In this document: one piece after another, positions 46,530-57,695 of the stretch | Layout of the letters: each line of letters starts with the position of its first letter | Numbering within the stretch: position 1 is the stretch's first letter | NCBI GenBank assembly: GCA_039654915.1 | Contig: CM077597.1 | Span: 84,074,001-84,138,000 of the forward strand | Length of the DNA: 64,000 bases | Direction: 5' to 3' | Origin: Aquilaria yunnanensis | Lineage: Eukaryota; Streptophyta; Magnoliopsida; Malvales; Thymelaeaceae | The notes under the pieces: generated by a model | Database searches by the model: none | The model's input: only the letters and a program-made list of their open reading frames with translations | Told to the model about the DNA's origin: nothing | Made by a program: the position numbers and the translations under genes

Positions 46530-47430
46530 CTGCCAAAGGAAGTTATTGAGAACATCGAAGGGAAATGCAGAATCTTCTTCTAGAAAGGCAAGGTTGTTGC
46601 TAAGAGTAGGCCTCTAGTTGGTTGGAGGAAAATTGTAGCTCCAAAACATGAAGTAGGTTTGGGTGCCAAGCTGTTACAAGTGTGGAGTCAATCTGTCATC
46701 TTGCATCTATTGTGGGCAATTCATAAGTAGATAGATGTTCTTTGGGTGCAATAGGTTTAGAGTTATCATTTCAAGGGGTAGGGAGTATGGGAAGATAAAA
46801 AAGATTTCAAAAGTGAGGCATATATCCTGTATGAAGGCTGGTTCGGTTGATAATAGAAAGGTGTTTATGGATGCAGCTACTTTCTCTTCTGTTGTTCAAT
46901 GGTAAGCCTATGAGATTCTAAAGGTGAAGCAGTCCCGTAGGGGTTAGTCTAAGCAGTGTTAGAATTCGATAGCAGCTCCAAAATTTAATCTCATTTATTA
47001 GCGAATTATGCATGGAGGGCTTCCAGTTCAAGCTAAGCTGAAATCTTGGGCCATCTCGCTGGCTAATTGGTGTTTTCTTTGTGTGCAGGGAAGCCTAGGA
47101 GCATTTGTCAGGTGTGGAACAAAGTGGCTGGGTGGTTGCATGTGAACTTGGGATCCAGAAATATCAAGAACTGGAGATACTTTTGCAGTGCCTTCCTTTA
47201 GAGTTAGGTACCTTTTCAAGAGGGTTAAAAAAGCTGGCTTCTTGGTTGTTGTCTATCATACTTAAGGAACGAAATGGGCACTGCCACAACAAGAATCCTA
47301 GGAGGATAGAAGACATTGTTAAGGATGTTGAGGTTAAGCTTGGTATGAGATTATCCAAGATCCCCTTGCCTGTTTGCTTGCTTCTAGCTAGTCTAAACAC
47401 TTTTAAATTTGTGAGGTTTTGTTTGTTTAT
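46530..47430 (+). pseudogene. LINE ORF2 C-terminal fragment
   Basis: Reads LPKEVIENIEGKCRIFFWKG, then GWRKIVAPKHEVGLGAKLLQVW and a zinc-ribbon-like end (from about 47000), which is the post-RT part of plant L1 ORF2. Multiple stops; no RT core here. It may be a separate copy from the fragment ending at 43140, since that one already reaches the same protein region. Confidence 0.65.
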
Positions 47431-48565
47431 CCCATTTATGCTTGGTTGTATTTGTATTGAGGTTCATGCATATATGAAATTTTTTCCTTTACCTAAAAAG
47501 ATGTGTTATATTTTTTTTGTAAAATTATTTTTTTTTCTTTCCCTTATTCCTAGCAACCTTCCTATGACATATTTCAGAGTTATATTTTGGAAAACATGTT
47601 GATTGATAAATTAAACTTGATTGATAAATTATAAAACTTGATGAACTAAAAAAAACTTGAAAGAATTAAGGATTGAAAATGATATTGAGCTAAAAATAAG
47701 GCAACTTAATTTAAAATAGATTATTTTTGTTTTTATATCTTTCATGCTTGGAACGAATTTCATTTCTTAGCCAATATTATGTAGGTCTAATAATCCATTG
47801 AATATAAAATTTTTATGGTGTTATTAGACTTTTATAAAATTTTATTTTTATAGGTATTAAAAACTAAAAATTCATAAAATTTTAATAAAATTATCAAAAA
47901 TCTATTTTCAATGGATTATTATACCTAGATAATACTCACTTTCAAATAAAATTAATATCAGGTAAAAAAAGACATAAAAAATAATTCACTCTAGATTAAA
48001 TTAACTTAAGTTAAAATAAATTTGGTGAGATAGTGAAATAGTTAATTAGAAAAAAGGACCATTCACGTAATAGGCTTTTAGTTTAGGCTAAAATTCACAA
48101 AATTTATTAGATCATAGATCAAGACGAAACAAATTGTTATGGTACAAGGAACCCTAGCATAATTTACCAAATGAAAAACAAAATGGAAGAAAGAAGTCCG
48201 ACAAGACATAGACATGTTGGAGCATTCTAAAATCAGAAATCCAAGGGTGATGGGTCATGGATGCAATAGATGCGTCTATGCAATCTGATACATTGGCTCC
48301 TTATGGGACCCACAATATCGGGCAGCACAGACACATCTGTAATCTGACATGCGATAGAGATCCTTCTAAAATACATGACGATAGCAATATCCCTTTTTGG
48401 CCTTTTCCTCAAACTCTTGAATTTTGATCACTTAAGTACCTAAATTTAGAAGTGCAACAAAATATGCCCAAACAAGCAAATGGTCTCTCATAACCTGCTA
48501 CTGCAGTTCTAGTGTAGGCCACATGTGTCACGAAGTGGGATCCTAGTACCTCAAATTGCTTAACT
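47431..48565. other. AT-rich non-coding stretch
   Basis: No gene or RNA supported. Open frames are short and without motifs. Confidence 0.6.
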
Positions 48566-49290
48566 TGTAGGCTCTTAGGGACTGTGATCTCACTTAGTTA
48601 CTATTAACTAACCATTACTTCTGGGTAAATTAAAACAATTTATGTGCAACTAGTTTCTTAGTCTACCTGCAAAAAGATATGCATGTGTTTGTCCTGGTGA
48701 TGCAATCAATTAAGTAAATGATTTCAAGAACATCACTTGAGCATTGCATTTAAAACAAATACTTAAACCGTGCCAAGACAATGAAATACTAGTTGCTTCA
48801 ACTTCAAGTAATAGTTTATGCACACTTAATATTACTAGCATGTACCTAAAGATAACTCAATGGTTTTACGTCACAATGTATTATAATAAAGGTAACATCT
48901 TAGTACACAAGGTACTATATATATACAAGATAAAATCCTTAACTAAGATCTTTTACTTGAGCCCCACCTTTGAGCTATCAAGCTCTAAGTGCAAGCCCTC
49001 TTCCTTATCCTTGTGCACCACTTAGCCTTTATACTGTAAAGACACAACCTTAGTTAGAACAAAGCCTAAATCACAAGTAAACTTAGAATCTCAAGGATTC
49101 TGAAGAATAAGTACCTACAAAAAGAGGAAACTTAGCCCACAGCTATCTGTTAGTTGTTAGGCCCGGTGTTAGAACCTGTACAACAAATTTAAGAGAGTAA
49201 GTACATGAATGTACTTACTAAGGATCCCTTAGGGTACCTGTAAAGAAGATAGCAAGCAATCATGCAATATGACACACCAACAACGAAGCA
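48566..49290 (+). repeat. dispersed repeat, copy 1 (partial)
   Basis: This stretch matches 59034-59790 in the same orientation, with many differences: shared landmarks are the GATC(T/C)CACTTAG start, GCAACTAGTT..CTTAG, the TTGCTTCAACTTCAAGTAATA segment and the ACAA..GCAACCAACCAA end. It joins the truncated Copia element on the right. Confidence 0.65.
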
Positions 49291-49294
49291 ACCA

Positions 49295-50117
49295 ACCAAC
49301 AATAAGGAAATATTTGCCAAAGAAAATACACCATGGAAGTATTAAAGCGTTTTGGTATGGAGGAAAGCAAGTCTATCAACAGCCCTATTGTTCCAGGAAA
49401 TAAACTGAGCAAGGATAAAGGAGGGAACAAATTGGATGAAACATACTTCAAACAAATGATAGGAAGTCTTATGTATTCATTGCCACCCGTCCTGATATTA
49501 TGTTTGTTGTTAGCCTTATCAGTCGTTATATGGCAAGAACCACAGAGTTGCATCTACAAGTGGCCAAAAGAGCTTTAAGGTACTTGAAAGGAACTATCAA
49601 CTATGGTATTCTATACAAGAAGAAAGGGGCTAAAGAATTATTAGCCTTAACGAATAGTGATTATGCTAGAGATATAGAAAATAGGAATAACACTTCGGGA
49701 TATGTTTTCTTGATGAATGGAAGTGCAGTGGCTTGGTCTTCAAAGAAACAGCCCATTGTCACACTTTATACTATAGAGGCCGAATTTGTAATAGCAACAG
49801 CATGTGCATGCTAAGCAGTATGGATGAGGAAGATTTTAAAGGAGCTAGGACACATTCAAGACAATTGTACCACTGTAATGTGTGACAACAGTTCAACCAT
49901 AAGGTTGCCTAAAAATCCTGTCTTGCATGGTCGCAACAAACACATTGACGTGCGGTTTCACTATCTAAGAGATCTCACTAAGGATGGAGTTGTCCAGCTA
50001 GCTCATTGTGGAACACAATACGAAATTGCGGATTTGACGACAAAGGCACTAAAACTAGAGACGTTTTTGAAGCTGCGGCAGGAGCTAGGTGTGTGCACAA
50101 TTCTTGAAGTAAACTAA
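49295..50117 (+). pseudogene. Ty1/Copia RT C-terminus and RNase H
   Basis: Three overlapping frames cover the end of a Copia polyprotein. 49333-49480: RT end with EVLKRFGMEESKSINSPIVPG and YFKQMIGSLMY. One base shift near 49485 leads into IMFVVSLISRYM..AKRALRYLKGT and the RNase H domain with NSDYARDIENRNNTSGYVF, VAWSSKKQPIVTLYTIEAEF and, after a stop near 49814, MRKILKELG. 49824-50117: DNSSTIRLPKNPVLHGRNKHIDVRFHYLRD, ending LGVCTILEVN. The element is 5'-truncated inside RT at about 49295. Polyprotein function is lost. Confidence 0.87.
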
Positions 50118-50149
50118 ATGTTACCCAACATTTAGTTTAAGGGAGGAAA

Positions 50150-50427
50150 TGTTGAGTTTGTTACATCAAGTTGTTTTGGTTTAGAGTCCTAGATAAAATA
50201 AAATCTTAACTTTCAGGATATTGGATAAGTTTGATTTCTTTCTGTTGTATTACCACGTGCATGCAAATGTGGGCTACAAATCTTCTTCCTGTTAGAGTTT
50301 GTTTTTCAGCTGGCTATTTAGAGTTCGTTTTTTAGCTGGCTATTTAAGTGCTAGCTACTAAAATAATGAAGAGTGGTCATGCACCCATTTGTTTATGTTC
50401 TTGATTTCTTGTCTCTGATTCTTAACA
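50150..50427 (+). repeat. 3' LTR of the Copia element
   Basis: Begins TGTTGAGTTTG right after a purine tract (TTAAGGGAGGAAA, 50137-50149) and ends CTTAACA; length 278. A doubled segment with CAGCTGGCTATTTA lies inside (about 50317-50347). The five bases outside are AGTAC. Polypurine tract plus TG..CA ends support the call; the partner LTR is lost. Confidence 0.8.
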
Positions 50428-52070
50428 AGTACCTACCTTAATAAAAATAAGCGTCAGGATTGTTGAAATATTTAGACTTTCAAGTGAGATGGAGATAGAG
50501 TAAATGATCACTGTATATAAAATAATTACTTTTAGTCTATTACTTACATTTTTTCCAAAAAAAATAATATTTGATTCATCCCATTATAATCATAACAAAA
50601 TTATGTTTACTATATACATGATTCTTGCGATTGTGATCACAAAAAAATTATGATCATAATTTTTTATGCGAAAGAAACTTATGAAATAATTAAAAGTGAA
50701 TTTCAAAAAAAAAAAATTTCTAAATTTATATCCTTATATATCATGAATGATGTTGCAACATGAATGGCATATATGGTATAGTGTAACGACGGCATTATCA
50801 CGACAACAGGAACATTTTAAGGGAACATGAAAAAGGTACGGGTTTCCACAATTTACATTATGTAAAATAAAATGTCATGCAGTAAACTACTTATTATGGG
50901 TGTGATATACTTAACAGTATCAATATTAAAGACATCAGTTAGTGAAATGAATGTTACTGAAATGTTAGTAGGAGCATGTCCACCCTAGTAAATGTCCTAG
51001 TGTACATCGAGAACCTGTTAAGCCTTCGTCGGTCTTTGTTTAATCTATTGCTGGGAAAAATGAATCACGAAGCACCCAAGAAAGAAAAAGACCAAGAAAT
51101 ACAAAGTCTTAATTAATCGGTCTTTGTTTAATATATTATTGTTGGGAAAAATTAATGACGAAGCGCCGAAGAAAGAAAAAAAACCAAGAAATACAAAGTC
51201 TCTCTCCTAAATGACCAAATGGCAAACTTAAGGTATAGTTATACCTTTTCTTTTTCTTTTTCTTTTTTGTTTTAAAGGAAACTAATGGGAATGAGCGTAG
51301 TTTGAACATCAAAACTCTTTAATACGATTTAGTGGACTGTGAGAGGTTTTAGTGCAAGTCGTGTTTGTTCATAGGATTACAATTTTTGAAGTGATAACTT
51401 GAGCATCCTAGGTTAAAGTTTTATAACATTAGATTGTTTAGTTTTGAGCTTGTGAAATGTTTCATTCAGTTTTAATTGTGTGGTAAATATTAAAGAAATC
51501 ATTTTAAGATGAAAATTTTAAATATAATTTTTTTCACACATTTTTATATTTATTCTAATTATTTTCATCACAATTTAGTAAATATAAATAATATATATTG
51601 ATAAATGTAGCGTACTTTGGTAAAAATGAATGATAAAAACAAAAGAAAACAATTGTAATAGTTTCGAAATTCAATGATGTTAAAATTCTTAATCTATAAA
51701 GTTCTCAAGTTAATTATTGCCTTGAAAATTCTAATTAATTTGTATAAACAAAGTTGACTTGGGGTTTGTATATGCGGCTCTTGCAGTCGGCTAATTCGCA
51801 TAGAGAAAGACGACTTGGACTTTCTCGTCACCGAAACAATCGAATTAATCGGTCCACTTGTACAGGGCAGCTGGGCTTTTTTTGCCAGTAACAAGTAACA
51901 ACTCAATGCAACTAACATTCATATTAAACTATGTATCAGCAAGCTTCATGCATGTTATTGCATGTGGACTGTCGCGCGTTATCCGTAGTTATCGTTTTTG
52001 TTCATTTGGATTTAGATCTATGAATTTTAAAAATTTTTAAGTTTATATCCTCACTTATCAAGCGTCCATT
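50428..52070. other. intergenic region upstream of the metalloproteinase gene
   Basis: AT-rich. It contains a tandem duplication of about 85 bases (51031-51110 and 51118-51204) sharing CGGTCTTTGTTTAAT at the start and CAAGAAATACAAAGTCT at the end. No other gene seen. The last kilobase is presumably the promoter region of the gene at 52168. Confidence 0.6.
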
Positions 52071-52074
52071 CCCC

Positions 52075-52082
52075 TATAAATA
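52075..52082 (+). promoter_or_regulatory. TATA box of the metalloproteinase gene
   Basis: TATAAATA in the context CCCCTATAAATAGGC, 93 bases before the ATG. This predicts a transcript start near 52105-52110 and a 5' leader of about 60 bases. Confidence 0.7.
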
Positions 52083-52167
52083 GGCATCAAACCGAACACT
52101 AATTCTTCCACAGCCCAAACCATATCCCCAACATCGCCTATCGAGTGTTACGTATCCACTAAACAGT

Positions 52168-52986
52168 ATGGCCACCTCCCATTCTCGTTTCTCTGACTTT
52201 GCTGCGATCGTCCGAAGCCTGGAAGGTGCCAGCAAGGGACAGACCTTCCAAGGGCTGAACCAAGTTAAGTCTTACCTCCAGTTCTATGGCTACTACGGAA
52301 ACACCACCAGCATTGATCTCACCGATGATTTCGATGAATCTCTCGAATCCGCCCTCAAAGTTTTCCAAGAAAGTTACGGTCTCCAGATAACCGGCGAAAT
52401 GGACTCGGGCACCGTGAATCAGATGTGTACCCCCCGCTGTGGAAATCAAGAATTAGACTCTGAGACCCAACATTCTGTCTCTCCCACCCCAATGATGGGG
52501 CATTACTCTCTTGGTCTCACCAAGTGGTCCAAGTCCAACTTGACCTACTGCTTCAATGCCGGCATCCCAGAAGAGCGCCAGGAAGCAATCAGGAAGGCGT
52601 TCATGACATGGACCCGGAACTCAGCATACGATTTTGCAGAAGTGCAGCAGGGGACGCAGACCGACATCCATATCAACTTCAGCCAGGGCGACCACGGCGA
52701 CGGGCATCGGTTCGACGGCCGCTGGGGCACCCTGGCTCATGCGTTCTACCCAGAGGACGGGAGGCTCCACTTCGATGCAGAGGAGATCTGGAGCACAAGC
52801 GAGAACCCGGAAGCTGATAACATTGACTTGGAGTCGGTGGCGCTGCATGAAATCGGGCACTTGCTCGGACTCCGGCACAGCTCCGATAGAAATGCGGTTA
52901 TGTATGATTCAATCGGGCGCGGAGAGAAGAAAAGGATTTTAACTCAAGACGATATTGATGGGATTCAAGCTCGCTATCAGAATTGA
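52168..52986 (+). CDS. plant matrix metalloproteinase (matrixin, M10A), intronless
   Basis: A zinc endopeptidase of the plant MMP family, 272 residues, in one uninterrupted exon, as is usual for plant MMPs. Domains: peptidoglycan-binding-like propeptide about 25-85; cysteine switch PRCGNQE at 89-95 (Cys91 would block the zinc); catalytic domain about 112-270. The structural zinc/calcium segment has His176, Asp178, His191 and His201; the active-site motif HEIGHLLGLRH has His227, Glu228, His231 and His237; the Met-turn Met lies in AVMYDSI (Met245). The switch differs from the usual PRCGxxD by Glu for Asp. No hydrophobic signal peptide is visible, and no GPI or membrane tail follows the catalytic domain. 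The ATG is the first after the TATA box. The open frame runs upstream to a TAG at 52081 without another ATG. Substrate unknown; family members act outside the cell on wall or matrix proteins. Confidence 0.93.
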   Translation: MATSHSRFSDFAAIVRSLEGASKGQTFQGLNQVKSYLQFYGYYGNTTSIDLTDDFDESLESALKVFQESYGLQITGEMDSGTVNQMCTPRCGNQELDSETQHSVSPTPMMGHYSLGLTKWSKSNLTYCFNAGIPEERQEAIRKAFMTWTRNSAYDFAEVQQGTQTDIHINFSQGDHGDGHRFDGRWGTLAHAFYPEDGRLHFDAEEIWSTSENPEADNIDLESVALHEIGHLLGLRHSSDRNAVMYDSIGRGEKKRILTQDDIDGIQARYQN

Positions 52987-53161
52987 GGGAGCCAAGTCCA
53001 AAGTTTCTGTGTGTTTCATTCGCAGTTGAATAATGTGGACGAGACGCGTCCTTTCCTCGTGTTGTGTCGTACGTGCTCAGCAAAATTGTTTCTGTGTTTT
53101 GCTTTGTTTTTCCGTCCTCATGGCTTCCTAGTCTTGTGCTTCCTGATCTCATCAATGATAA

Positions 53162-53167
53162 AATAAA
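53162..53167 (+). other. poly(A) signal of the metalloproteinase gene
   Basis: AATAAA in AAAATAAATG, about 175 bases after the stop codon, following a T-rich 3' UTR. Cleavage would be expected 15-30 bases later. Confidence 0.55.
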
Positions 53168-53479
53168 TGTTTGTCGACCTTATACCAGGACCATAATTAT
53201 TCCTATTCTCAAGACCAAAGGTTTTTTTTTCCCTTATCACTGCTTCCACAAACAATCCATAACCTTAAATTATCGTTCTATGTTAGTCTCTACCTATTAT
53301 AACGATTGTTTTATTTTGGTCCTAGTTGATGAAATCCATTAACTTGGTGTAATTATATAATAGTTTTTAAAAGTTTAATTTAAAATGTCCAACAACTATA
53401 TTCTATTTAACAAAATTTTAAAATTTTAATTTAAAATATCCAGCACAGAAGCTTAATATTGTTTATCGACATCTATGAG

Positions 53480-53830
53480 AAATCCACTCAGATAAAAAAT
53501 AAAAAATACTGTAATAGCATGCTTTTAATATTCACACTGGTTTATGTATCCCCTACACACCATTGACAATCCTAAATCTTAGTCTCATACAATTACAAGA
53601 TATGAAAATTATAAAAGATTTCTTGTTCCTAGTCCTCTCCGATTTTGGACCTCTTTCTCTTTTAAAAATTATCACATATTGCCTTTTCATTATATCAACT
53701 TTTCTTTCGCACTTAAAACTCTAATGACAAGCCTTTTTTTTTTTTTAAGGTCATTGACAATCTCAATCATATGAAAACAAGAAAACTAAATCTTAAATAA
53801 ATATGAAAGCTAAAATCAACTCATAAATAC
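53480..53830 (-). repeat. TRIM LTR relic
   Basis: The segment parallels the TRIM LTR at 44790-45110: shared landmarks are CTACACACCATTGA, ACAATTACAAGATAT, CCTAGTCCTCTC, CATATGAAAA and AAGAAAACTAAATC. Ends are not preserved. Probably a solo or truncated LTR of the same family. Strand follows the TRIM at 44.6 kb. Confidence 0.55.
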
Positions 53831-53893
53831 TGTAATATCATGCTTTTAGTATTCACAGTGGTTCGCTGCATAGCTAGAGAGCTATTATTACAA

Positions 53894-53895
<2 letters not shown>

Positions 53896-53928
<33 letters not shown>

Positions 53929-53929
53929 T
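53896..53929 (+). repeat. (TTA)n microsatellite
   Basis: About eleven uninterrupted TTA units. Confidence 0.95.
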
Positions 53930-54059
53930 GGTAAGTGGTGCACATATGTGGAGGATATGAAATAAAAAAAATAAAAAAAAACAGAGGGTCATTAATTTCC
54001 TTAAATTTATTTCATTATTCAAACCAGAAATGCTAGCAAAATTAAGCTCAAAATTCCAC

Positions 54060-55278
54060 ATGATTTCAATTTATTGACTATCTCCTCTGCACATCAACAA
54101 TAAGTCATTAGCAAAAGCTAGGTGGGTGATCCTTTGCTGGTGGCATTTAGAATGATGGTGAAGCCTCTCTTCTTTATGAATATTCTCTAGGTATCTTGAA
54201 AAAATTTCAATGCACACCATTAATAGACAAGGGTACAAAGGGTTCCCTTGACGGAGACCTTTTTTGCCTTTAAAAACTTTATAAATCAATTTATGTAGAT
54301 GGGAGATGAAACACATTCCATAATCCAATTGACAAATCTCAAAGGAAATTTAAGGGCAATTAAATTATCTTCAAGGAATTACGAACGGTCAAAATCATAA
54401 GCTTTTTTAGTGCCCAATTGCCTCATGCATCTATGGGAAGAAAAATTTCTTCTCAAATAATGATTTATCAATTCATTACCCAACAGAATATTATCTGATA
54501 AAGAACGGCTAGGAATGAAAGCATGTTGCACATGTCTAATAATCTAATTCAATACTTTCTTCATTTTATTGTAAATCAGATTACAATAGGTAATAGGACG
54601 ATAATCAGCAACACTCTGAGCATCACTTTTTTTAAAGATAAGTACCAAAGTAGTGGTATTAGCATATTTAAGGAGCCTACTTGTAAGGAAGAATTCCACC
54701 GCAGCATCATAGACAAAACGGCTATGCTTGTCCCAAACCACTTTGAAAAATCTAGCTGTAAAGCCATCAAGATCGAGAACATTATCTACAGGTATAGACC
54801 ACATGGCTTCCTTGAATTCCCCAATTGAAATAAGCTTAATCAAATCCCAACATTGGTCCTCAGGGAGGTAGTTATGCCTTTTTGGATTAAGCTAACATAT
54901 AATCTCTCCACCATCAGATCTCACGGCACTAGAAATGCTAGTAATAGTCCAAGAAAGCCTCTAAAAGTTGATTATGACCAAACTTGGGGTTCCCAGCTCT
55001 GTCCACCATTTCACAGATTTTATATTTGGCTCTACTCTGCAACATCTTCACACGGAAGAATTTTGGGTTAGCATTAGCTTCTCTCATCCAATGTAACTTA
55101 ACTTTCTATCTGTAGAAATTTTTCTCAACCTTTAAAAGTTTCCAAAGTGCTATGCGGCTTGCTTTTTCAAAAAGGATTAAAACTAGGTTGCCTACGTTTT
55201 ACTGCAGTTTGTTCTTGTTATCACCTCACAAAATGGGAGAATTACAAGTGTGCATAATGGCTAAAAACCATTATATTG
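54060..55278 (-). pseudogene. LINE RT (second half of a split minus-strand LINE)
   Basis: Minus-strand frames, read from 55278 down: FYR..KVKLHWMREANANPKFF (pre-RT block, about 55110), GEFKEAMWSIPVDNVLDLDGFTARFFKVVW (54820-54730), NTTTLVLIFKKSD..DYRPITYCNLIYNKMKKVL (54660-54545), FKGKKGLRQGNPLYPCLL (about 54270) and the catalytic block LAFANDLLLMCRGD (54116-54075), where the second position of FADD is Asn. Several shifts. It ends at about 54060. Together with the fragment at 57696-59033 this makes one LINE. Confidence 0.78.
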
Positions 55279-57695
55279 TGTAATTCTCACCATAGTGATT
55301 GAAGTTGGGGGGGGGGGGTAAAAGGCATGATCAACACCTCTTTAAAAGTGTTCCAAGTTGGTAACTTAGCCCCAAAGAAAAGCCTAAAGGATTGCTTATT
55401 TGTCAAGCAACCTGTGGATTTTTTTTGTAAGGTTTTGTAAATTCGGGTACTCAATTGCAAAACTATCAAGAAAGAGACTTGGAGAGTTATGAGAAGGATA
55501 TAAATGGTATGAAAGTGCTATTAGAGGACCAAATTACTCATGGAAGACAAGTTTGGACAAAGGAAACACTAAAGGTAATAAGGACCTAAATGTCCTAGTA
55601 TAAACCTTAAGGTGTTCAAGCTTTTGACTTAAGTCTAAGGGTGGACTTGTGGGGTTATCCCACCATGGGGGAGGTAGCCAAGACTTGATAAATAGTAAAA
55701 AATGTTGGGCACATGTATACCAATGAGTTTAAGACAAAGAAACCATAATTAGTGAGAAGGAAAATGACATAAAGCAAGGTTAAGCTTGTTTAAGTGTATT
55801 TTGTGCCCTTAAACTCATTTAAGGCCATTTAAGTGGCCAAATCACTTATCCCTCTCTCATTTTCGTCCTCCTCTTGCCCAAGAACACAACCACACTTCCT
55901 CCATAGCCACCATACCTCCAAGATTGAAATTGAAGGCAAAATAAAGCAAGAAAGGGCAATTGGAAGCTATGTGGTACTAAGACTTGAGTGCACCTCGGAT
56001 CAAGCTCCAATTTTAGCATGCCCATCAAGGTAAGGGTTCTCTTGCTCTCATGGACTATTTTCTGCAATTTTCAAACATCCATGGATCTTAGGCTAAGCTT
56101 GGAAAATAGCCATGAGCTTGATGAACCAAGCTTAGTGAGGGGAGTGCACTTATTGAAGGTTTTGTGACCTAGTGTGAAGTGCACAATGATGGCAGTAAAG
56201 TGAGGGTTTCTAGAGCCCAAAGTTAGTACTAACTACTGTTAAAATCCTCCTAAGACCAAGCATTAGCTTGAGGAGGGTTGCCATAGTGATTTGGTTATGT
56301 TTATTATGTGTTTTATGGACTAACCTATGGTATATGTTGCTGCCACATTTCACGTGTTTGTTGGTTGTGAATGGCTGCTGCATTTGGTTGCTATATCTTG
56401 TATATATGCATGATGGTTTTTGTGTTTTAGTGTCTTTGGATGCAGGTTTTAATGATGGTTACATTGCCTATTGAATCCAAGTGCTACCCTTACTAAGTTT
56501 CTCAATGAAACGTACTCCCCTCAATTCTGTCATTTCAGGTCCAGAAGAAAGATCACATTCAAACTGACATTTGTGGTTTGATTTTTTATCTGAAATTTCA
56601 GGTACATGAACTTCCATATGTCTGGTTATGATCTGGAAATTTTGGTGATTTTAGGAGCACATTTGGTATTTGTAATGGCAGTACTTATTGTGTTGTGCAG
56701 CAGCCGTCTAGCATCTTGTTCTGGAGTCCATTGTGTCTTAGGCACTCCTGTAACTTAGGGTGTGTATATAGCTGAGTTAAGACCATTATGTAGTGCATGT
56801 ATTCATGTACATGTAGTGTATGTAAAATGAGACAAGTATGTGAACATTTGAGTAATGTTTTGGCTATGTAAGTGATGTGGTGCAAAGCTGCCTAAGTATG
56901 AATGATGGGCTGCTTACTTGTAAATTCTGTTTTGGCCACATAAAGTTGTTAAAAGAAAGGGAATGTAATTCCTATGTGTAATGGACATGTATGGGATGGC
57001 TTTGGATGGTTTTCCCCTTGCGAATGAAGTGTTTGCACGCTTATGAAATTTTGTATGGACAAAATGGTTATAAAGTGACCAGAATTTTGACCCGCTACCT
57101 AAAGCTGAATATCTCCATGTGTATAATGAATCCTAATGTGAAATTTTCGCTACACCTATAGGACATCAAGAGGTTTAAATGGGATTTAAAATTTCTGAAT
57201 TTAGATCCCTGTACCCAAAGATATGACGTTGCAAAGTTGGCTGAGTTACTGTTTATTTGGTCAGAATTTTGTAACCAACTTGAAAAATTCATAACTTGAT
57301 CCATAGATGGGCTATTGATGTAAAACAAAATTCCTTGGTTTTATCTAAGTATCTATTTGATAATGGAGCAAATAAAATAGGGGGTACATGGCTAGAATGA
57401 TACATTTTATTAGTGGAAGTTACAGGTGCAGTGGCTGGTCACTATAACTTAACAAGATTGCCTAATGTGTGGTAGCCAAGATTAAGACTTGTGCTAGTGT
57501 TTTCCTTCTTTACTGCCATAGTGTGCATGAAATGTGAATATGTATGTGATGGTTGGACCAATATGCTTGTGTTTACATAGTGCCCAAGAGGGCCACTTGC
57601 GTATGCACACTAAGGGTAGTGTTCTGATGGCCTACAGAACATTACTAATCTTGGGAGTCTAAATGCATAATTTTGGCACCATAATTGGACTACCA
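55279..57695 (+). repeat. LTR-like insertion splitting a LINE
   Basis: About 2.4 kb without coding motifs lies between two parts of a minus-strand LINE. Possible ends are TGTAATTCTC on the left and GGACTACCA on the right, a TG..CA pair, but no target duplication fits and the limits are uncertain. The tract contains a 12-base G run (55307-55318), a C/T-rich leader-like stretch (55840-55930) and no protein domain. Its style resembles the large repeat at 59034-61765, in opposite orientation. Confidence 0.45.

Noticed and set aside
52524..52942. Overlapping 97- and 102-codon frames inside the metalloproteinase gene
   Set aside because: Out-of-frame shadows of a GC-richer coding sequence.
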